From an uncultured Eubacteriales bacterium (GTDB taxonomy: Bacteria > Bacillota > Clostridia > Christensenellales > Borkfalkiaceae), in NCBI GenBank assembly GCA_900540805.1, contig UQHL01000033.1:1-21619 (forward strand): DNA of 21,619 nt, read 5' to 3'. How positions within the stretch are numbered: the stretch's first letter is position 1; every line of letters starts with the position of its first letter. The notes beneath the pieces were generated by a model. That model did not search any database. It was not told the DNA's origin and worked only from the letters and a program-made list of their open reading frames with translations. This document shows, in pieces, positions 1-7,503 of this stretch. A program made the translations under genes and the position numbers.

Positions 1-950
1 CGCTTGCGGACAAAATCAATCACGGCGTAAAAATCCAAAAAGACGGTAAAACGGTTCTCAACAAAAAAGACTTAAACGGGTTTATGAACTTCGCTTGCGA
101 CGAGGCTCGCAAACAAACGGAAAAGAGTGCAAAAAGTGCGTGCATAGAAGATTCTACCGTTTACGGCTGGGCAATCCATTATTTCGAAGAAGCAAGCGTC
201 GAAGGCACGCTATATAACGAGGACGGCACGTTATATAAATCCACGCCAACCGACGTTACGCGCAACCCTGCCTCCACTGTTTTGCCTATTCCGCCCGTGA
301 AGAAGCCTAAGCCGCAAATGTCCTTATTTGAGCTTATGGAACAGCAAAACGAAGTTTCCGAAACAGATACCGAAGCCGAACCGTTATCCGAAACAGAGGA
401 AACTTTATCAAAAATTCCCCGGGCAACTCCCGCACTTTTACCCGAAAAAGAAATACCTGCCCCCGCTCCCGCCATACAGCCGCAAAGCTCGCCCCTATAT
501 CAACGGTATATGAAAATACAAGCTCAATATCCCGACGCGGTGATTGTCCGGCGGCTCGGCGATTTTTATGAAATTTTAGGCGAAAACGCCGTCAAAATCG
601 CCGAAGAACTGGATTTGACTTTAACGGGACGGGATTGCGGGCTTGAATCCCGCGTGCCTATGGTCGGCTTTCCCGTTCATTCTTCCGACGTGTATATTTC
701 AAAACTTATCGCAAACGGCTATAAACTCGCCATCGTCGAAAAATCGGACGAGATACGCATTCAGCAGCCGAATGTAAAAATTAACGCGGAAACGGGCGAG
801 CCGCTCCCGCCTGTTTCCGCGGACGCTCCCCTTTCGGAAAACGAACCCGACGACGAATTACAAACCGAGATAAACGCCATGAAAGCATTTGAACCGGTCG
901 CACTCGCTAAACTTTACGAGATTTTCGGCGACGAATTGGATTTACAGTGA
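1..950 (+). CDS. PcfK-like protein fused to a MutS domain I (5' truncated)
   Basis: The reading frame is open from the window edge (first full codon at position 3), so the true start lies upstream; about 315 residues are visible. The first 75 or so residues resemble PcfK-like proteins of conjugative elements, with a GWAIHYFEE-type motif. A Pro/Glu-rich low-complexity linker follows. Then comes a clear MutS domain I (mismatch-recognition domain) at about visible residues 163-248, containing GDFYEIL, the family's Phe-x-Glu region, then PMVGFPVHSSDVY and GYKLAIVEK. The rest of MutS (connector, clamp, ATPase) is absent, so this is not a repair MutS. It lies 10 bp upstream of pcfJ in one operon. 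From memory, some PcfK-like proteins are annotated as AcrIIA9-type Cas9 inhibitors, so an anti-CRISPR role is possible but not shown. The domain calls are fairly sure; the function is unknown. Confidence 0.75.
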   Translation, partial: LADKINHGVKIQKDGKTVLNKKDLNGFMNFACDEARKQTEKSAKSACIEDSTVYGWAIHYFEEASVEGTLYNEDGTLYKSTPTDVTRNPASTVLPIPPVKKPKPQMSLFELMEQQNEVSETDTEAEPLSETEETLSKIPRATPALLPEKEIPAPAPAIQPQSSPLYQRYMKIQAQYPDAVIVRRLGDFYEILGENAVKIAEELDLTLTGRDCGLESRVPMVGFPVHSSDVYISKLIANGYKLAIVEKSDEIRIQQPNVKINAETGEPLPPVSADAPLSENEPDDELQTEINAMKAFEPVALAKLYEIFGDELDLQ

Positions 951-960
951 GGTGATACCT

Positions 961-2277
961 ATGACGGAAAAAGATATTAAACCTATCCCCAAATATATCC
1001 TTGAAAAAATCCGACGCAAGGATAAACAATACTGTACTCAGCAAAAGGGCCCTGTGCGTTTTTATGCCTATCTCGCCGTTTGGCGTAAAGAACTCGTAAA
1101 AATTACCGTAGCCGTACGCAATTACCGAAAACAATGGTATTACAAACAAGTTGCCGTTCACGGCATTAATACCGAAATATGTTACGTCAAAGATATGAAA
1201 TATTCTTATTATTCCGGTATGAGATTTCAGGTCGGCTGGTACGATCAAGGCTTACAAAGTTATCGCAAATGGTATGAACACCCCGACTGGGGCTGGACAG
1301 ACAATAAATACTTCGATCCTTACGCACCCGTCGTAAACAGCGAGCTTCTCTCGAAGCTTCCCAAGTATCGTTACAGTGCCTATCAGTTTTATACGGGGAG
1401 AGATATTATCCGTTATTTACGGATTTACGAGAAGTATCCGCAGGCGGAATATCTCTTAAAACTCGGCTTAAACCAATACGCCGAACGGGTGACAATCCTA
1501 CGAAAAGTCGGCAAGGATAAAGCATTCTGTAAATGGCTCCTTAAAAATAGACAGGAGCTGAGCGCTAAGTTCTTCTATATTCCCGCAATCCTGCGCGCTT
1601 ACAAAAGGCATACTTCCCTTATCCACGAACAGTTCTGTCAGGAACTTTCCATCAAGGACAAACGCGGGGATTTTCATAATTTCAAAATCATGGTCGGGAA
1701 CGGCTATGAAGAAATCTATCAATATGTCATCAATCAGCAAACCAACATGAACAGCTACATAGACTATTTCAAAGCCTGTCAATATCTTAATCTCGATATG
1801 GATTTACCGAAAAATCGATTCCCGCACGAGTTCAAACGTTGGCACGATATCCGTATCGATGAATACGCCACCGCAAAAGCAATGAAGGACGAAATGCAAC
1901 GCAAGGAACTGTATGCAAAGTTTTCTATCGTCGCAGAAAAATATCTGCCTTTGCAATACGAAAAGAAAAGCGCGTTCGTCGTTCTTATTCCCCGCTCGCC
2001 TGCCGATTTGATCCGCGAGGGTACGATTTTACACCACTGCGTGGGAACGATGAATTACGACCAAAAAATGCTCCGCGAAGAATCGCTTATTTTCTTCGTC
2101 CGAGATAGAAACAGCCCCGATATACCGCTCGTCACGCTCGAATACTCGCTTACATCGCATAAAGTCCTGCAATGTTACGGCGACAAAGATTTGCCGCCGC
2201 AAAACAAAATTGTCGATTTTGTCTATCGCAAATGGCTGCCTTACGCAAATTCCGCCATTCAAAAAATTATTGCTTAA
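961..2277 (+). CDS. pcfJ: PcfJ-like protein
   Basis: This 438-aa protein starts at the ATG behind GAGGTGA; the open frame extends further upstream but overlaps the preceding gene and has no better ribosome site. The C-terminal third carries the PcfJ signature: LHHCVGTM (H358, H359, C360), then a short acidic/aromatic stretch and LEYSLTSHKVLQCYG. The middle is rich in Lys, Tyr and Trp and probably helical. PcfJ proteins are found on conjugative plasmids and integrative elements of Firmicutes next to PcfK; their biochemical role is not established. Here it follows the PcfK-like gene by 10 bp and is followed at 14 bp by a small unknown gene, so it is part of the same operon. Family assignment is confident; function is not. 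Confidence 0.8.
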   Translation: MTEKDIKPIPKYILEKIRRKDKQYCTQQKGPVRFYAYLAVWRKELVKITVAVRNYRKQWYYKQVAVHGINTEICYVKDMKYSYYSGMRFQVGWYDQGLQSYRKWYEHPDWGWTDNKYFDPYAPVVNSELLSKLPKYRYSAYQFYTGRDIIRYLRIYEKYPQAEYLLKLGLNQYAERVTILRKVGKDKAFCKWLLKNRQELSAKFFYIPAILRAYKRHTSLIHEQFCQELSIKDKRGDFHNFKIMVGNGYEEIYQYVINQQTNMNSYIDYFKACQYLNLDMDLPKNRFPHEFKRWHDIRIDEYATAKAMKDEMQRKELYAKFSIVAEKYLPLQYEKKSAFVVLIPRSPADLIREGTILHHCVGTMNYDQKMLREESLIFFVRDRNSPDIPLVTLEYSLTSHKVLQCYGDKDLPPQNKIVDFVYRKWLPYANSAIQKIIA

Positions 2278-2291
2278 AAAGGAGAAGCGTT

Positions 2292-2618
2292 ATGAATAAT
2301 TATTTCAGAATTACCGCTTACCACCCTACCGAGAACATCTCTGCCGTCCTCGACAGTTTCGGTAAATTCGATAAGCTTTGGAAATTCAGCTCGTTCCTGA
2401 TTACAAAGGGTTTTAAGATAATCGAAGTCAGCGCCGACGACAAGTTTCTCGACGGCGACCTGCCCCGCATACAAGCGGATAACGAACATATCGTTTTACG
2501 CGCTTGCGCCAACGGTCAGCCGCAAGCTATTTCTTACGAAATTAACGGAAAAACCTATCGCGCCGTTCAAGTAAGAAACACCCTTTACATTCCCGATAAA
2601 ACCGAGGCAACAAAATGA
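2292..2618 (+). CDS. Small unknown protein (108 aa) of the PcfJ operon
   Basis: An ATG at 2292 sits behind GGAGAAG, 14 bp after the pcfJ stop; a longer open frame upstream lies inside pcfJ and is ignored. The product is a soluble mixed alpha/beta protein without signal peptide or membrane segment. I do not recognise the family. Its stop overlaps the next start in an ATGA, which indicates translational coupling. Proteins of this size beside PcfJ are common in integrative elements and may be DNA-associated, but nothing in the sequence proves it. Confidence 0.7.
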   Translation: MNNYFRITAYHPTENISAVLDSFGKFDKLWKFSSFLITKGFKIIEVSADDKFLDGDLPRIQADNEHIVLRACANGQPQAISYEINGKTYRAVQVRNTLYIPDKTEATK

Positions 2619-2854
2619 CCAAAAAAGAAATTTGTCTTTCTAATCTCTCTTTCGCCTATTACAGCGGCTTTGGCGGCTTAGAAGTAAAATTTATCGAAGA
2701 CGGCATCAACGATTATCTCTATTGCGTTTCGGGCGCTTGGTCCGCCAAGAAACATTATCACAAATTAAAAATCCATGGTTCTTATGACGGCGCCTATATC
2801 CGGTTACATGGTTATAGGTGCTTTTTACATGACTTCATTCGTATAGGAGGTTGA
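2615..2854 (+). CDS. Small unknown protein (79 aa)
   Basis: The ATG overlaps the stop of the preceding gene (ATGA), and the gene ends just before the methylase-like gene, whose ribosome site AGGAGG lies within its last codons. The product is rich in Tyr, Gly and His, with no membrane segment or recognised motif. Tight coupling on both sides supports it being real. Function unknown. Confidence 0.65.
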   Translation: MTKKEICLSNLSFAYYSGFGGLEVKFIEDGINDYLYCVSGAWSAKKHYHKLKIHGSYDGAYIRLHGYRCFLHDFIRIGG

Positions 2855-2856
2855 TT

Positions 2857-3687
2857 ATGTTACCCGATAATCATTTTTTCTTTTTCGATTTCACTCTGGA
2901 TCATACCAAAATCACACCCGCTTTCGCTCCTGCGACCGACGAATACGATAAGTCCGTCGTTCTCGATACAACCAATCTCTGTCCGTATAAAATCCCTACT
3001 ATCGACGAAATCTTAAAACTTGTCAACCAGGCCTCTCATCGGGTAAATCCGAATAAGTTTTTGAGCGATACTTTCGAATGCGGGGCGATTGCCGTTTCCA
3101 ATCAATTCGATTTTCCCAAAGCCGAACAACGCGAGGAACGCTATAAACAAATCATGCGCACCTACGAGCCAAAAGAGCGAGAATTAATGGCTGAGGCATT
3201 CGCTAAAATTTACGCGCTTCTCACTTCCGTCGTCTATGACGACGGTACTTTTAACGACTGGCTCGGCAAATTGTTTACGCAAACGAATATAGGCAACAAA
3301 CACAACGGACAATTTTTTACGCCTTATCATATTTCCGGCTTTTGCGCCAAAGCAAGCCTTGACGAGTCTATTGTGCGTCAGAAACAACGGGACAACGAAA
3401 TCATGACCATCAATGACCCGACTTGCGGCGCAGGCGGAATGCTTGTCGCGGCTTTGGAAACTCTCGACAGGGAGTATCATTTCAACTATGCTCATAACTG
3501 TTTCATGCTTGGCGAGGATATCGATATCCGTTGCGTACACATGACCTATCTTCAATTATCTCTCGCGGGCGTTCCCGCTATCGTCAAACACACAAATTCT
3601 CTCACCCGCGAAACCTGGGATATTTGGAAAACGCCCGCGTTTATCATGCAGTATATGCGATTCAGACAGTTCGAACATTACGCTTAA
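2857..3687 (+). CDS. N-6 adenine DNA methylase-like protein lacking the NPPY motif
   Basis: I chose the ATG at 2857, 6 bp after a perfect AGGAGG; a TTG two codons upstream is possible but less likely. The 276-aa protein has a helical N-terminal half, then GQFFTPYHISGF (typical of N6_Mtase proteins), the SAM-binding motif I DPTCGAGGM near residues 188-196, and GEDIDIRCVHMTYLQLSLAG, corresponding to the region after motif II. The chain then ends where the catalytic NPPY/F motif should lie; instead it reads NSLTRETWDIWKTP. The product probably binds SAM but may not methylate in the ordinary way. Short proteins of this type are common on phages and integrative elements. An orphan, decoy or regulatory role is possible. 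Confidence 0.75.
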   Translation: MLPDNHFFFFDFTLDHTKITPAFAPATDEYDKSVVLDTTNLCPYKIPTIDEILKLVNQASHRVNPNKFLSDTFECGAIAVSNQFDFPKAEQREERYKQIMRTYEPKERELMAEAFAKIYALLTSVVYDDGTFNDWLGKLFTQTNIGNKHNGQFFTPYHISGFCAKASLDESIVRQKQRDNEIMTINDPTCGAGGMLVAALETLDREYHFNYAHNCFMLGEDIDIRCVHMTYLQLSLAGVPAIVKHTNSLTRETWDIWKTPAFIMQYMRFRQFEHYA

Positions 3688-3699
3688 AGGAGATTCTTC

Positions 3700-3933
3700 A
3701 TGAAAGTCGGATTTACTTTTATCAATCAAGATATGAAACTTACCTGCCTGTGCTTTGCGGAAAGCATACGCGGCAATATCGCGCTGCTCATCAATCACGA
3801 AAATGGATTATTTATCACCGCACGCGACGTTTCACGAGAAAACAACGGCAATTTTTCCTGGGCTTGGGGACATTATTTTTACGATATTAGAAACGCGATC
3901 GGCGATTACGACAAGCGAAAAGATACGCTTTAA
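3700..3933 (+). CDS. Small unknown protein (77 aa), last gene of the left operon
   Basis: The ATG at 3700 follows AAGGAGA at good spacing, 12 bp after the methylase-like gene. The product is a small soluble protein with several aromatic residues near the C-terminus (FSWAWGHYFYD). I do not recognise the family. It is the last gene before an imperfect terminator, consistent with the end of the pcfK-pcfJ operon. Confidence 0.6.
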   Translation: MKVGFTFINQDMKLTCLCFAESIRGNIALLINHENGLFITARDVSRENNGNFSWAWGHYFYDIRNAIGDYDKRKDTL

Positions 3934-3965
3934 TATCGATAATTCGATTTTTAATCTACAAACAG

Positions 3966-3992
3966 TGGGGCGGCTGAAAAGCTCCCTTTTTT
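3966..3992 (+). terminator. Probable imperfect terminator of the left operon
   Basis: A GGGGCGGCT / AGCTCCC stem with a GAAA loop and a small bulge is followed by six T. It lies 33 bp after the last operon gene. The sequence from its right arm onward resembles the terminator at 6176-6200, and both are followed by the same direct repeat. Confidence 0.5.
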
Positions 3993-4005
3993 GTCTTAAA
4001 AATTG

Positions 4006-4033
4006 CAAATGAGCATTAGGCGTGTGCTAGTCT
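4006..4033 (+). repeat. Left direct repeat flanking the CBASS cassette (degenerate partial origin copy)
   Basis: It matches 6214-6241 at 25 of 28 positions, sharing CAAATGAG, then TTAGGCGTGTGCT, then GTCT. Weaker similarity continues about ten bases further, where the right copy has the putative nick site CTTGATA and this copy has CTAAATA. Similarity also extends leftward into the terminator. The inverted-repeat partner arm present at the right copy is absent here. Confidence 0.8.
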
Positions 4034-4099
4034 AAATATAAGGTTCTTGTTTTGCGACTCATAATTTGTAATGACAATAAATAAATTCACAACACCCAC

Positions 4100-4128
4100 T
4101 TGCACAATAATAATTTTTATGTTATAAT
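4100..4128 (+). promoter_or_regulatory. Sigma-A-type promoter of the CBASS cassette
   Basis: TTGCAC, a 17-bp spacer, then a perfect TATAAT, 39 bp before the CD-NTase start. It lies inside the repeat-flanked segment, so the cassette carries its own promoter. Confidence 0.8.
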
Positions 4129-4167
4129 AAATGAAAAGAATTATTCTAAAGAAGGGGAATACCTTGA

Positions 4168-5217
4168 ATGGCACAAAGCATAAAAGGAGCATTCAATGAA
4201 TTTTTTGAAAATATTATTAATATCTCATCGCGGCAATCCGACAATGCAAAGAACAGTAAAAATTTTCTGATAGACCAAATTCAATCTTTGAGTAATAATG
4301 GTAATTTTCTTAAATTAGATTCTCAATATAATATTGGGTTCGGTTCCTTTGCCCGAAAAACAAAAATTCAGCCATTAGATGATATTGATTTAATTATAGC
4401 TTTAAATGGAGAGGGCTTGAGTTTAGAAGGAACAGAATGGAATAATATCACTATAAAAGTCACTCACAAATGTAATAATAGAGGAATTGTTAGTTTATCG
4501 GATAAGGTTCCTTACTATTGGCAGGAAGATATCCTCAACCTAAATTCTAATAAGGTAAAAAACAAGCTTGTTTCCGCTTTACAAAATATTTCTCAATACG
4601 AAAAATCCGAAATTCATGCTAGAGGCGAAGCTGTTACATTAAAATTAAGGAGTTATCCTTGGAGCTTTGATATTGTACCAGCATTTTATTATGCAGGCGA
4701 TCAATATAATACGCCCTTTTATTTAATACCGAACGGTTATGGAAAGTGGAAAAAAACAAATCCAAAACTTGAACAAGCAAGAGTTTCTAATCTTAATAAA
4801 AAATTCAATAACATTGTCTTAAAAGTGGTTCGTCTAATTAAATATTGGAATAGACGGGGACTCATGCCCACTATTACCTCATATGTTTTAGAAACAATAG
4901 TTCTCGATTATTTTGATCAAGCTAGCCATAATGTAGTTGACGATGGAAAATCTTATGATTATCCCGATATACATTTCCGCGATGCCTTAAAATATATCCG
5001 TGATCATATTACATCAATTGTTCATGACAGTAAAGGGATACAGAATGACATAAATAATCTGAATTGGGGACAAAAAATTAAGATTCAAACACGAGCAACA
5101 ACTGACTACCAAAAATCATACGATGCGGTATATGCCGAAGTACATGAAAAAAATGTAAAAAAATCCATGAATATATGGCGAGATATATTTGGAGGTGATT
5201 TTCCTCAATATGATTAA
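4168..5217 (+). CDS. CBASS cGAS/DncV-like nucleotidyltransferase (CD-NTase)
   Basis: This 349-aa protein is preceded by GAAGGGGA. It shows the nucleotidyltransferase signature GFGSFARKT (57-65), then the metal-binding pair D72-I-D74 in PLDDIDLII, and the third carboxylate in SFDIVPAF (D168). The C-terminal part is helical, as in SMODS/CD-NTase proteins. Known members make cyclic di- or trinucleotides after phage infection and so activate an effector. All three catalytic carboxylates are present, so it should be active. The gene overlaps the membrane effector downstream by 8 bp, the usual two-gene arrangement. It is visibly more AT-rich than its neighbours, suggesting separate acquisition. The nucleotide product and clade cannot be told from the sequence alone. 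Confidence 0.88.
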   Translation: MAQSIKGAFNEFFENIINISSRQSDNAKNSKNFLIDQIQSLSNNGNFLKLDSQYNIGFGSFARKTKIQPLDDIDLIIALNGEGLSLEGTEWNNITIKVTHKCNNRGIVSLSDKVPYYWQEDILNLNSNKVKNKLVSALQNISQYEKSEIHARGEAVTLKLRSYPWSFDIVPAFYYAGDQYNTPFYLIPNGYGKWKKTNPKLEQARVSNLNKKFNNIVLKVVRLIKYWNRRGLMPTITSYVLETIVLDYFDQASHNVVDDGKSYDYPDIHFRDALKYIRDHITSIVHDSKGIQNDINNLNWGQKIKIQTRATTDYQKSYDAVYAEVHEKNVKKSMNIWRDIFGGDFPQYD

Positions 5218-6088
5218 AAATAGCAATACTGTTTACGAACGTCAGAATCAACCAGAAATGCAAGCTTTAATAGTAGCACAGCATTTCGCATATACATCGG
5301 CAAAAAGGTGGGTTCTTTCTTTATTTTTTATATTAGTTATTATACCTTTAGGAATTAATGTTGCCTTATTTTTTAATCTTTCCGATACTATTATAGGCAT
5401 TTTATCATTCCTATCTATAATTTTATTGTTCGTGGGAGAAATAGTAAAAAGTCATATCGAAAACACTAAAGCAAAAGCCGCCCATTTACAACAAAAGTTT
5501 GATTTATTTGTATTTGATATGAATAGTAATATCGGGATAGATGAAAACATAATAGCAGAAGCCATGGAAAAATATAGTAAAAAGGATTGGTATAGAAAGA
5601 AAAATTGGTATCAAAATTATGAAAATATAAGTGAGTTAGAAACTGTTTTTTATTGTCAAAAAGAAAATATTGATTGGACTGGTAATCTAGCAAAACGCTA
5701 TTGCTACTTCTTACTCAGTATTATTAGTTTAATCTTTATTTCTTTCTTTATCAATTTAATCGTCAACAAAAGTTCTATTCTTAAACTTCTTTCTATATTA
5801 GTTAGTGCCATCCCGTTATTATCTTACGGATTATCGAGTTATAAAAAGATTAAACATGATAATAAGGAGCTTATTGAACTCGATAGATTGGCAAAAGAGA
5901 TAAACTCTAATATAGCTGTTATGTCCGAAAGAGAATTACAAAACAAAATTTATATCTTACAAACAATGATTTATCAATTTAGAAAAACCAAGTATTTAAT
6001 ACCTGATTGGTTTGAATGCAAATTTTACCCATTTTTGCAAGCCCTGGAAAAGCGTACAGCGGATATGCGCAAGAATAGAAATAGGTAA
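5210..6088 (+). CDS. S-4TM-like membrane effector of CBASS
   Basis: I chose the ATG at 5210, 11 bp after GGAGGTGA and overlapping the end of the CD-NTase gene. The 292-aa protein has an N-terminal YERQNQPEM...AQHFAYTSAKR stretch typical of the SMODS-associated 4TM family. Two membrane helices follow at about residues 34-78, a soluble helical region of about 95 residues, a second pair at about 175-222, and a long cytoplasmic helical tail. In known CBASS systems such effectors are thought to damage the membrane once bound to the cyclic nucleotide, causing abortive infection. No Cap2/Cap3, HORMA or TRIP13 gene is nearby, so this would be a minimal type I system. AT-rich like its partner. Confidence 0.82.
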   Translation: MIKNSNTVYERQNQPEMQALIVAQHFAYTSAKRWVLSLFFILVIIPLGINVALFFNLSDTIIGILSFLSIILLFVGEIVKSHIENTKAKAAHLQQKFDLFVFDMNSNIGIDENIIAEAMEKYSKKDWYRKKNWYQNYENISELETVFYCQKENIDWTGNLAKRYCYFLLSIISLIFISFFINLIVNKSSILKLLSILVSAIPLLSYGLSSYKKIKHDNKELIELDRLAKEINSNIAVMSERELQNKIYILQTMIYQFRKTKYLIPDWFECKFYPFLQALEKRTADMRKNRNR

Positions 6089-6175
6089 AGTATAAAACTC
6101 TCTTTAAGAAAATATGTGGCACAAAGAACAGTGCAATTAAAAACTTTTAATTTTAATCATATTTCTATCTTTCCC

Positions 6176-6200
6176 GGGGAGCTTTTGCTCCCCTTTTTTT
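6176..6200 (+). terminator. Rho-independent terminator of the CBASS cassette
   Basis: A perfect 7-bp stem GGGGAGC / GCTCCCC with a TTTT loop, followed by seven T. It lies 87 bp after the effector gene. Confidence 0.9.
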
Positions 6201-6213
6201 ATTGAAAAAAGTA

Positions 6214-6241
6214 CAAATGAGTGTTAGGCGTGTGCTTGTCT
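6214..6241 (+). repeat. Right direct repeat flanking the CBASS cassette (left arm of the origin)
   Basis: The counterpart of 4006-4033, 2208 bp away. Its last 15 bases form the outer left arm of the adjacent cruciform, so the repeat is part of the replication origin rather than a separate sequence. Confidence 0.8.
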
Positions 6242-6287
6242 TGATACAAGTGGCGGCGCTGCGCGCCGCCACGACAAGCACACGCCT
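6226..6287. other. Putative double-strand origin (Rep nick site) in a cruciform
   Basis: A perfect 15-bp inverted repeat (6226-6240 with 6273-6287) encloses a second 10-bp perfect hairpin, GTGGCGGCGC / GCGCCGCCAC (6250-6259 with 6263-6272), with a 3-nt loop. The only unpaired stretch on the left, next to C6240, contains CTTGATA (6240-6246). CTTG^ATA is the conserved nick sequence of pC194/pUB110-type plasmids and phiX174, so a nick between 6243 and 6244 is predicted. The site lies 146 bp beyond the 3' end of the HUH Rep gene. The structure is seen directly; origin function is inferred from these three agreeing signs. Confidence 0.75.
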
Positions 6288-6312
6288 CTTAACTGACCGA
6301 ACCGACTGAAAT

Positions 6313-6383
6313 ACGGAAAAATCGACGCGATAACGGCGGGGCGTCGCCGCTGAGCCGCTTGGCGTCCGCCCCGCTTTTTCCGT
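6313..6383. other. Second large hairpin beside the origin (terminator, single-strand origin or packaging signal)
   Basis: ACGGAAAAA (6313-6321) pairs with TTTTTCCGT (6375-6383), and inside it GCGGGGCG (6336-6343) pairs with CGCCCCGC (6367-6374), then CGCC with GGCG. An alternative pairing of CGCGATAACGG (6327-6337) with CCGTTACGCG (6380-6389) is also available. It could terminate the rep transcript coming from the right, or be a single-strand origin or packaging hairpin, which sit beside the main origin in filamentous phages. Confidence 0.55.
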
Positions 6384-6432
6384 TACGCGAAGTTTCGTTT
6401 TTTAAGCCGTATTTTTACATTCGGAGTTTCCG

Positions 6433-7470
6433 TCAGTTAGAAGTGCGCAGACGCTTTATCGTTTCCGCGCCCACCTTGCCGACCAGCTCGCCTTCGTCAA
6501 AACACGTAAAGTCGTCGAATAACAATAACTTTTTATCCTCCATGCCGATAGTCGTCACCACGTCGTCGTCCATAATGTCTGAGATAAAAAACTGCGGCAG
6601 TCCGCGAGAATACACAATTTTCTCGCCCGATTTTTCTATGTACTTCATGATATACGCCATCGCACTTCCCAAGCCGTTTTTATGCTCTATCACTTCAAAA
6701 TCGCATCTCCCGAACTTTTTATTGAAAAAAGTATTTTGCACCGTAATTTGCCGTCTATGGCTATTCAGATTATAATCGTTTTTTTCAAATAATTCCCCAA
6801 CCATCATGCCGTCGGGGATATATAGCAGCCCGTGAAAATGCAATCGTTTCTTTTTTGGTGAGCGTTCCCATACGCCCATATATTTCCAGCCCTTGCGGGT
6901 ATGCAAATTTTGCAGGCACTTCGTTAGTCCCCGCTTAAAACTTTCTTCCGTGTGGATTTTGCCGTCATAGGTAAACGTCACGAAATAATTAAATTCCTGC
7001 AAATTCGCTTTTCTCGTAAACCTTATCCGCCGACAAATCAAATTCCGCTTTTTTCTTCGTAGCTGCGCTTCCACGTAGTCCGCCGTCGCCTGCTCGTTTC
7101 GGAAGTACGGTCGCATACCCGCAATCAATTTTTCCTTTTGTTCTTTTTTCGTTACATACCTGGTATCGTCATAGATTGTATTAAACAGTTCTTTCCTCGT
7201 CATTTTGCGAGTTGTTTTAGGCGTTTCTTTCGCCCGTGGCGGTGGGTTTTCTATCGGTTCGACAACTTCTCCACGGGCCTCATTTTCAGCCGCAACAGGC
7301 ATGCTGCCAATCTCTGGGACAATCATATTTTGTTGCGGCGGTTCTATTTCTTCCACCACCTCGATTTCCGTTTCTTTCGGGCGCGGTCTGCGGGGTCTGG
7401 GGTTCGTGGTGTGCGGGATTGCTATATAATGGCTCCCGTCGTGGTAGATTTTCGTTTCCTCGTACCACAT
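6433..7470 (-). CDS. HUH-family rolling-circle replication initiator (Y2 type)
   Basis: A 345-aa protein with start ATG behind GAGGAGGT. The N-terminal 90 residues are a low-complexity Pro/Glu linker-like region. The catalytic core shows motif 1 FVTFTYDG (163-170), the metal-binding HUH motif as LHFHGLLY (H211, H213), and the tyrosine motif MAYIMKYIEKSG with Y273 and Y277 spaced YxxxY, as in phiX174 gpA, IS91-like and many filamentous-phage initiators. It should nick a specific strand, stay covalently bound through tyrosine, and start rolling-circle replication. The putative origin with CTTGATA lies just past its 3' end. It is divergent from the zeta operon. The family is sure; which replicon type it serves (phage, plasmid or transposon) is inferred. 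Confidence 0.88.
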   Translation of the reverse strand: MWYEETKIYHDGSHYIAIPHTTNPRPRRPRPKETEIEVVEEIEPPQQNMIVPEIGSMPVAAENEARGEVVEPIENPPPRAKETPKTTRKMTRKELFNTIYDDTRYVTKKEQKEKLIAGMRPYFRNEQATADYVEAQLRRKKRNLICRRIRFTRKANLQEFNYFVTFTYDGKIHTEESFKRGLTKCLQNLHTRKGWKYMGVWERSPKKKRLHFHGLLYIPDGMMVGELFEKNDYNLNSHRRQITVQNTFFNKKFGRCDFEVIEHKNGLGSAMAYIMKYIEKSGEKIVYSRGLPQFFISDIMDDDVVTTIGMEDKKLLLFDDFTCFDEGELVGKVGAETIKRLRTSN

Positions 7471-7503
7471 ACCTACCTCCTCGTTTTTTTATATTCGTCA
7501 CTA

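Noticed and set aside
889..960. Extended N-terminus of PcfJ beginning at 889
   Set aside because: It overlaps the upstream gene in another frame; ATG at 961 has a strong GAGGTGA site.
6433..7470. IS91-like transposase instead of a replication initiator
   Set aside because: The Y2 HUH core would allow it, but there is no IS91-type zinc-binding N-terminus and no insertion-sequence ends were recognised; a replication role with the nearby origin fits better, though not exclusively.
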